Shown here: positions 5,165 through 7,421 of the stretch, in pieces
How the letters are laid out: each line of letters starts with the position of its first letter
How positions within the stretch are numbered: position 1 is the stretch's first letter
Assembly (NCBI GenBank): GCA_021413665.1
Contig: JAIOPW010000145.1
Coordinates: forward strand, 1 to 7,421
DNA: 7,421 nucleotides
Direction of reading: 5' to 3'
Origin: Rhodocyclales bacterium
GTDB lineage: Bacteria > Pseudomonadota > Gammaproteobacteria > Burkholderiales > Rhodocyclaceae
Notes under the pieces: model-generated
Seen by the model: the letters and a program-made list of their open reading frames with translations, nothing else
The model's database searches: none
What the model was told of the DNA's origin: nothing
Made by a program: the position numbers and the translations under genes

Positions 5165-6451
5165 ATGAAAATCCACATCAAGAACGGTCGCCTGATCGAC
5201 CCGACGAGCAAGATCGACAAGCCGCAGGATCTGTTCATCGCTGCCGGCCGCATAGTCGGCGTTGGCAACACGGCGCCTTCGGGCTTCGAGGCCAACAGCG
5301 TGCTCGATGCGACGGGCTGCATCGTCTGCCCCGGACTGGTCGATCTCGCCGCACGACTGCGCGAGCCGGGTTTCGAATACCGCGCTACGCTGGAATCCGA
5401 AATGGCCGCCGCCGCCGCGGGTGGCGTGACGCGCCTGGCCTGCCCGCCGGACACCGATCCGGTGCTGGACGAACCCGGCCTGGTGGAAATGCTGACCCAT
5501 CGTGCGCGGCTGCCCGAGTTCGCCCACGTGCATCCGGTCGGCGCCCTGACCGTGCAACTGGAAGGCAAGGCGCTGACCGAAATGGCCGAACTGGCGGAAG
5601 CCGGGTGCGTCGCTTTCGGCCAGGCCAATCGCGCCATCGTCGATACGCAAGTGCTGCTGCGCGCCATGATGTATGCGGCGACTTTCGACTTCCCGGTCTG
5701 GTTGCAGGCGCAGGATCCCTTCCTCGCCCGCAAGGGCGTCGCCCATGATGGCGAGATTGCGGCCAGGCTGGGACTGGCCGGCATCCCGGTGGCGGCGGAA
5801 ACCATTGCGCTCGCCACCATGCTGCAACTGGCACGCGAGACCGGCGCGAGGGTGCACGTCACGCGCATCTCGTCCGCCGCCGGGGTCGACATGATTGTCG
5901 CGGCCCGTGCCGCCGGCATCGCGGTGACCTGCGACGTGGCGATTCACAACCTGCACCTGAGCGAAATGGACATCGGTTTCTTCAACGCCCATGCCCGCCT
6001 CGATCCGCCGCTGCGCTCGCAAGCCGATCGCGACGCATTGCGCGCGGGGCTTGCCTCGGGCGCGATCAACGCGCTGTGCTCCGACCACACCCCGGTCGAT
6101 GACGACGGCAAGCAGATGCCCTTCGACGAAGCCGAAGTCGGCGCCACCGGGCTCGAATTGCTGCTGCCGCTGACGCTGAAGTGGGGGCAGGAAATGAAGC
6201 TGCCGCTGCTGACGGCGCTTGCCCGTGTCACCTCCGACCCGGCGCGCATCCTCGGCGTCAAGGCCGGCAGCCTGGCGGTCGGGGCGGCTGCCGACGTCTG
6301 TGTCTTCGATCTGGCCGCGAGCTTCAAGGTCACCCGCGAAAATCTCCGCAGCCAAGGCAAGAACACGCCCTTCCTCGGCCAGGAATTTCCCGGCCGCGTG
6401 CGCTACACCCTCATCGACGGCCACCTGGCCTTCGATGGCACGCTCAACTGA
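5165..6451 (+). CDS. pyrC': Dihydroorotase-like PyrC' (probably inactive, ATCase-associated)
   Basis: A 428-residue amidohydrolase of the class I dihydroorotase type, starting at ATG 5165, 10 nt after pyrB. The fold is clear from PGLVDLAARLREPG (56-69), QAQDPFLARKGVAHDGE (181-197), RLGLAGIPVAAE (201-212), LDPPLRSQADRDALRAGLASG (279-299, quoted in part: PPLRSQADRDALRAGL) and NALCSDHTPV (302-311). The metal site is broken. The usual HxH in DLHxHLREPG is A62 and R64, and the usual HxS histidine is R234 in VTRISS. D184, H261 and D307 remain. In Pseudomonas such a PyrC' is catalytically inactive but needed to hold the PyrB dodecamer together, and a separate active pyrC or pyrC2 makes dihydroorotate. 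I infer the same here from adjacency to pyrB and absence of pyrI. It is the last gene of the plus-strand cluster. Confidence 0.93.
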   Translation: MKIHIKNGRLIDPTSKIDKPQDLFIAAGRIVGVGNTAPSGFEANSVLDATGCIVCPGLVDLAARLREPGFEYRATLESEMAAAAAGGVTRLACPPDTDPVLDEPGLVEMLTHRARLPEFAHVHPVGALTVQLEGKALTEMAELAEAGCVAFGQANRAIVDTQVLLRAMMYAATFDFPVWLQAQDPFLARKGVAHDGEIAARLGLAGIPVAAETIALATMLQLARETGARVHVTRISSAAGVDMIVAARAAGIAVTCDVAIHNLHLSEMDIGFFNAHARLDPPLRSQADRDALRAGLASGAINALCSDHTPVDDDGKQMPFDEAEVGATGLELLLPLTLKWGQEMKLPLLTALARVTSDPARILGVKAGSLAVGAAADVCVFDLAASFKVTRENLRSQGKNTPFLGQEFPGRVRYTLIDGHLAFDGTLN

Positions 6452-6488
6452 AAGCTTCCCGCCAGCCTTCGTAACGGCTTACCGGCAT

Positions 6489-6502
6489 GCCGCGAGCGCG
6501 GC
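6489..6502. terminator. Short GC hairpin downstream of pyrC'
   Basis: GCCGC (6489-6493) pairs with GCGGC (6498-6502) around a GAGC loop, 37 nt after the pyrC' stop. A second palindrome, CGGCATGCCG (6483-6492), overlaps it. No T-run follows, so this could be a weak or Rho-assisted terminator or nothing at all. The gap 6452-6554 between the convergent genes holds no open frame I would trust. Confidence 0.25.
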
Positions 6503-6554
6503 CACCAATCAATTAGAGTACCCGGCGGATGGGCTGCGTATTCTTGACGAAACA

Positions 6555-6866
6555 CTATTTCGCCCGATTGCAATTCTGAATCTCACTGTTCGACATGACG
6601 TCCTTGATGACGCACTCGCTGTCCATGGCCTTTTGCCTTGCCGCCCGCTTTGCGGCCGCCCTGGCTAGCGCTGCTCCGGCCGGATCCTTTTCAATTGTCG
6701 AAACATCGTTGGTGAGCTGTGCTGGCTCGCTTCGCCGCAAGGCGGGCTTCGTTACCGCCCTATCCGTGGCCTGTGTGGCAGGTCGATCCTGGGCGTAAGC
6801 GATTTGCCCTGAAATGAGGAGGCCCAGGAAAAGCCCTGTGACACTCAGGAGACAATGAATTTTCAT
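6555..6866 (-). CDS. Small exported hypothetical protein
   Basis: I do not recognise this 103-residue protein. The start ATG at 6866-6864 has AAGG 8 nt upstream and gives a clean signal peptide: MKIHCLLSVT, then a hydrophobic run GLFLGLLISGQIAYA, with likely cleavage after AYA (residue 25). The frame is open 47 codons further upstream, but that part lacks protein character. The mature part is polar. Residues 26-60 are rich in Thr, Pro, Arg and Asp; residues 61-82 are an Ala/Lys/Arg-rich helix (GAALARAAAKRAARQKAM); the C-terminus SECVIKDVMSNSEIQNCNRAK has two cysteines, C85 and C99, that could form a disulfide in the periplasm. It faces pyrC' tail to tail. Surrounding DNA is more AT-rich than the pyr cluster, hinting at a lineage-specific or transferred gene. 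No function can be assigned. Confidence 0.65.
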   Translation of the reverse strand: MKIHCLLSVTGLFLGLLISGQIAYAQDRPATQATDRAVTKPALRRSEPAQLTNDVSTIEKDPAGAALARAAAKRAARQKAMDSECVIKDVMSNSEIQNCNRAK

Positions 6867-6899
6867 AACAAGAACCTTTGTCGCGTTCGAGAATGATTG

Positions 6900-6911
6900 G
6901 CCCATTTGGGC
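6900..6911. repeat. Palindrome in the leader of the small exported protein gene
   Basis: GCCCA (6900-6904) and TGGGC (6907-6911) form an inverted repeat with a 2-nt centre, 33 nt upstream of the exported protein's ATG. A centre this small favours a protein-binding operator over an RNA hairpin. It is short enough to occur by chance. Confidence 0.25.
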
Positions 6912-7054
6912 GGATACGGTAAATCGGGCAATGGCGCTTTCGGAGTCGCCGATCACGGATTCCTCAACTGACCGTACTTTACATGCCAAATAGCCCACCG
7001 TTGGCATTTATGTTCCGCAGCCTTCAATGCATTTTTGGGCAAGACGTTCCTTAA

Positions 7055-7096
7055 TGGCGGATTTGAGGTGGCGAGCGTCATCCGCCAATACGGCGG
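7055..7096. repeat. REP-like nested inverted repeats
   Basis: TGGCGGAT (7055-7062) pairs perfectly with ATCCGCCA (7080-7087) across a 17-nt loop. The second arm can instead fold with what follows: CCGCC (7082-7086) with GGCGG (7092-7096), loop 5 nt. Alternating GGCGGAT/ATCCGCC arms are typical of REP-like intergenic palindromes seen in many copies in proteobacterial genomes. Only one copy is visible here, so the repeat class is inferred. Confidence 0.45.
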
Positions 7097-7184
7097 CGCA
7101 TGACTAAACCCGACCCAGCCAAGAATGCCGCAGTGTATTGAAATGGAAAGCCCCTGCCCTTTGTCCGGATTTAGCCGGCTCGGG

Positions 7185-7211
7185 ATGGCCGCAATACGCT
7201 TCGCCGGCCAT
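7185..7211. repeat. Inverted repeat downstream of the DUF167-like gene
   Basis: ATGGCCG (7185-7191) and CGGCCAT (7205-7211) are perfect inverted repeats around a 13-nt loop, starting 33 nt past the stop of the minus-strand gene at 7245. It could be a terminator hairpin for that gene, though no T-run follows on the minus strand, or another palindromic repeat. Confidence 0.35.
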
Positions 7212-7244
7212 GGTTGCCACTGCCACATCGCGCAACGCTATCAA

Positions 7245-7421
7245 TCACTCGGGCAGAAGCATTTCCCTTGCTCGCGCAGGATCAACGCCGCCGATGCGAA
7301 CGCGCTTTGCGCGCGAGCTTTCGCCGCTGACCAGGCTGACCACGGATTTCGCGACACCGAGTTGATCGGCCAGAAACTCGATCAGGCAGGCGTTGGCCTT
7401 GCCGTCCACCGGTGGCGCGGC
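7245..7421 (-). CDS. DUF167 / YggU family protein (C-terminal part, cut by window edge)
   Basis: The final 58 codons plus TGA (7247-7245) of a gene entering from the right edge; the N-terminus is outside. The visible sequence begins AAPPVDGKANACLIEFLADQ and continues LGVAKSVVSLVSGESSRAKR then VRIGGVDPARAREMLLPE. The phrase APPVDGKAN, the LGV-K-S-V-LVSGE-SR-KR pattern and the position near the C-terminus are characteristic of the small DUF167 family (E. coli YggU, about 96 residues). Its function is not established. In many proteobacteria it follows yggT and proC, so those may lie beyond the right edge; this cannot be seen here. About two thirds of the protein is present and nothing in it looks damaged. 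Confidence 0.88.
   Translation of the reverse strand, partial: AAPPVDGKANACLIEFLADQLGVAKSVVSLVSGESSRAKRVRIGGVDPARAREMLLPE

Larger units (their letters stand above)
6867..7244. other. Intergenic stretch without a convincing gene
   Basis: These 378 bp lie between the orphan exported protein and the DUF167-like gene, both on the minus strand. Open frames exist in several phases but resemble no family, and their starts lack ribosome binding sites. The stretch is visibly more AT-rich than the left part of the window and carries several inverted repeats, listed separately. The promoter of the exported protein should be here, but I see no good -35/-10 pair. Confidence 0.5.

Noticed and set aside
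4162..5919. A 585-codon open frame on the minus strand across pyrB and pyrC'
   Set aside because: Antisense to two clear enzymes, low-complexity composition and no family resemblance; a high-GC shadow frame.
5015..6424. A 469-codon open frame on the minus strand opposite pyrC'
   Set aside because: Antisense shadow of pyrC'; its His, Gln, Gly and Arg-rich text is typical of reverse-frame translation.
6953..7228. A 91-codon minus-strand frame in the gap before the DUF167-like gene
   Set aside because: Tryptophan and proline-rich text with no ribosome binding site, translated through two palindromic repeats; more likely repeat DNA than a gene.
1..7421. CRISPR array, toxin-antitoxin pair, restriction or other defence genes, insertion sequence
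   Set aside because: No regularly spaced repeats, no transposase or nuclease motifs beyond RuvX, and no small paired frames of the expected kind were seen on either strand.

Overview
The window looks like a chromosomal housekeeping segment of a high-GC betaproteobacterium, probably Rhodocyclales-like. This is inferred from gene content (a cytochrome c5-type leader, yqgE-ruvX, and a pyrR-pyrB-pyrC' cluster with a degenerate dihydroorotase) and from protein wording. No rRNA or taxon-specific marker is present, so the placement is tentative.

Left part (1-1201): the first 64 codons of an exported protein, probably a cytochrome c5-like cytochrome, run off the left edge on the minus strand. Back to back with it is a plus-strand tRNA-Arg(CCG); the two proposed promoters abut. 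Next come two minus-strand genes joined by an ATGA overlap: a 171-aa AhpD/carboxymuconolactone decarboxylase-like protein and, upstream of it, a 65-aa HIT-family reading frame. That frame keeps the start and the end of the family but lacks the middle, including the catalytic histidine triad.

Middle (1202-6451): a class I CPD photolyase (minus) diverges from a tight plus-strand cluster yqgE - ruvX(yqgF) - pyrR - pyrB - pyrC'. Genes overlap or lie 4-10 nt apart, so one transcript with translational coupling is likely. PyrB and the pseudo-dihydroorotase PyrC' are expected to form the Pseudomonas-type class A aspartate transcarbamoylase. PyrC' has lost three of the usual metal-binding histidines, so another enzyme elsewhere must catalyse the dihydroorotase step.

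Right part (6452-7421): a looser, visibly more AT-rich stretch holds a small orphan exported protein (minus), REP-like inverted repeats, and at the right edge the C-terminal 58 codons of a DUF167/YggU-family protein (minus).

I found no CRISPR array, transposase, phage gene or defence system. The most unusual items are the in-frame internal deletion in the HIT gene, the metal-site loss in PyrC', and the orphan exported protein next to palindromic repeats. None of these amounts to a clearly new system.
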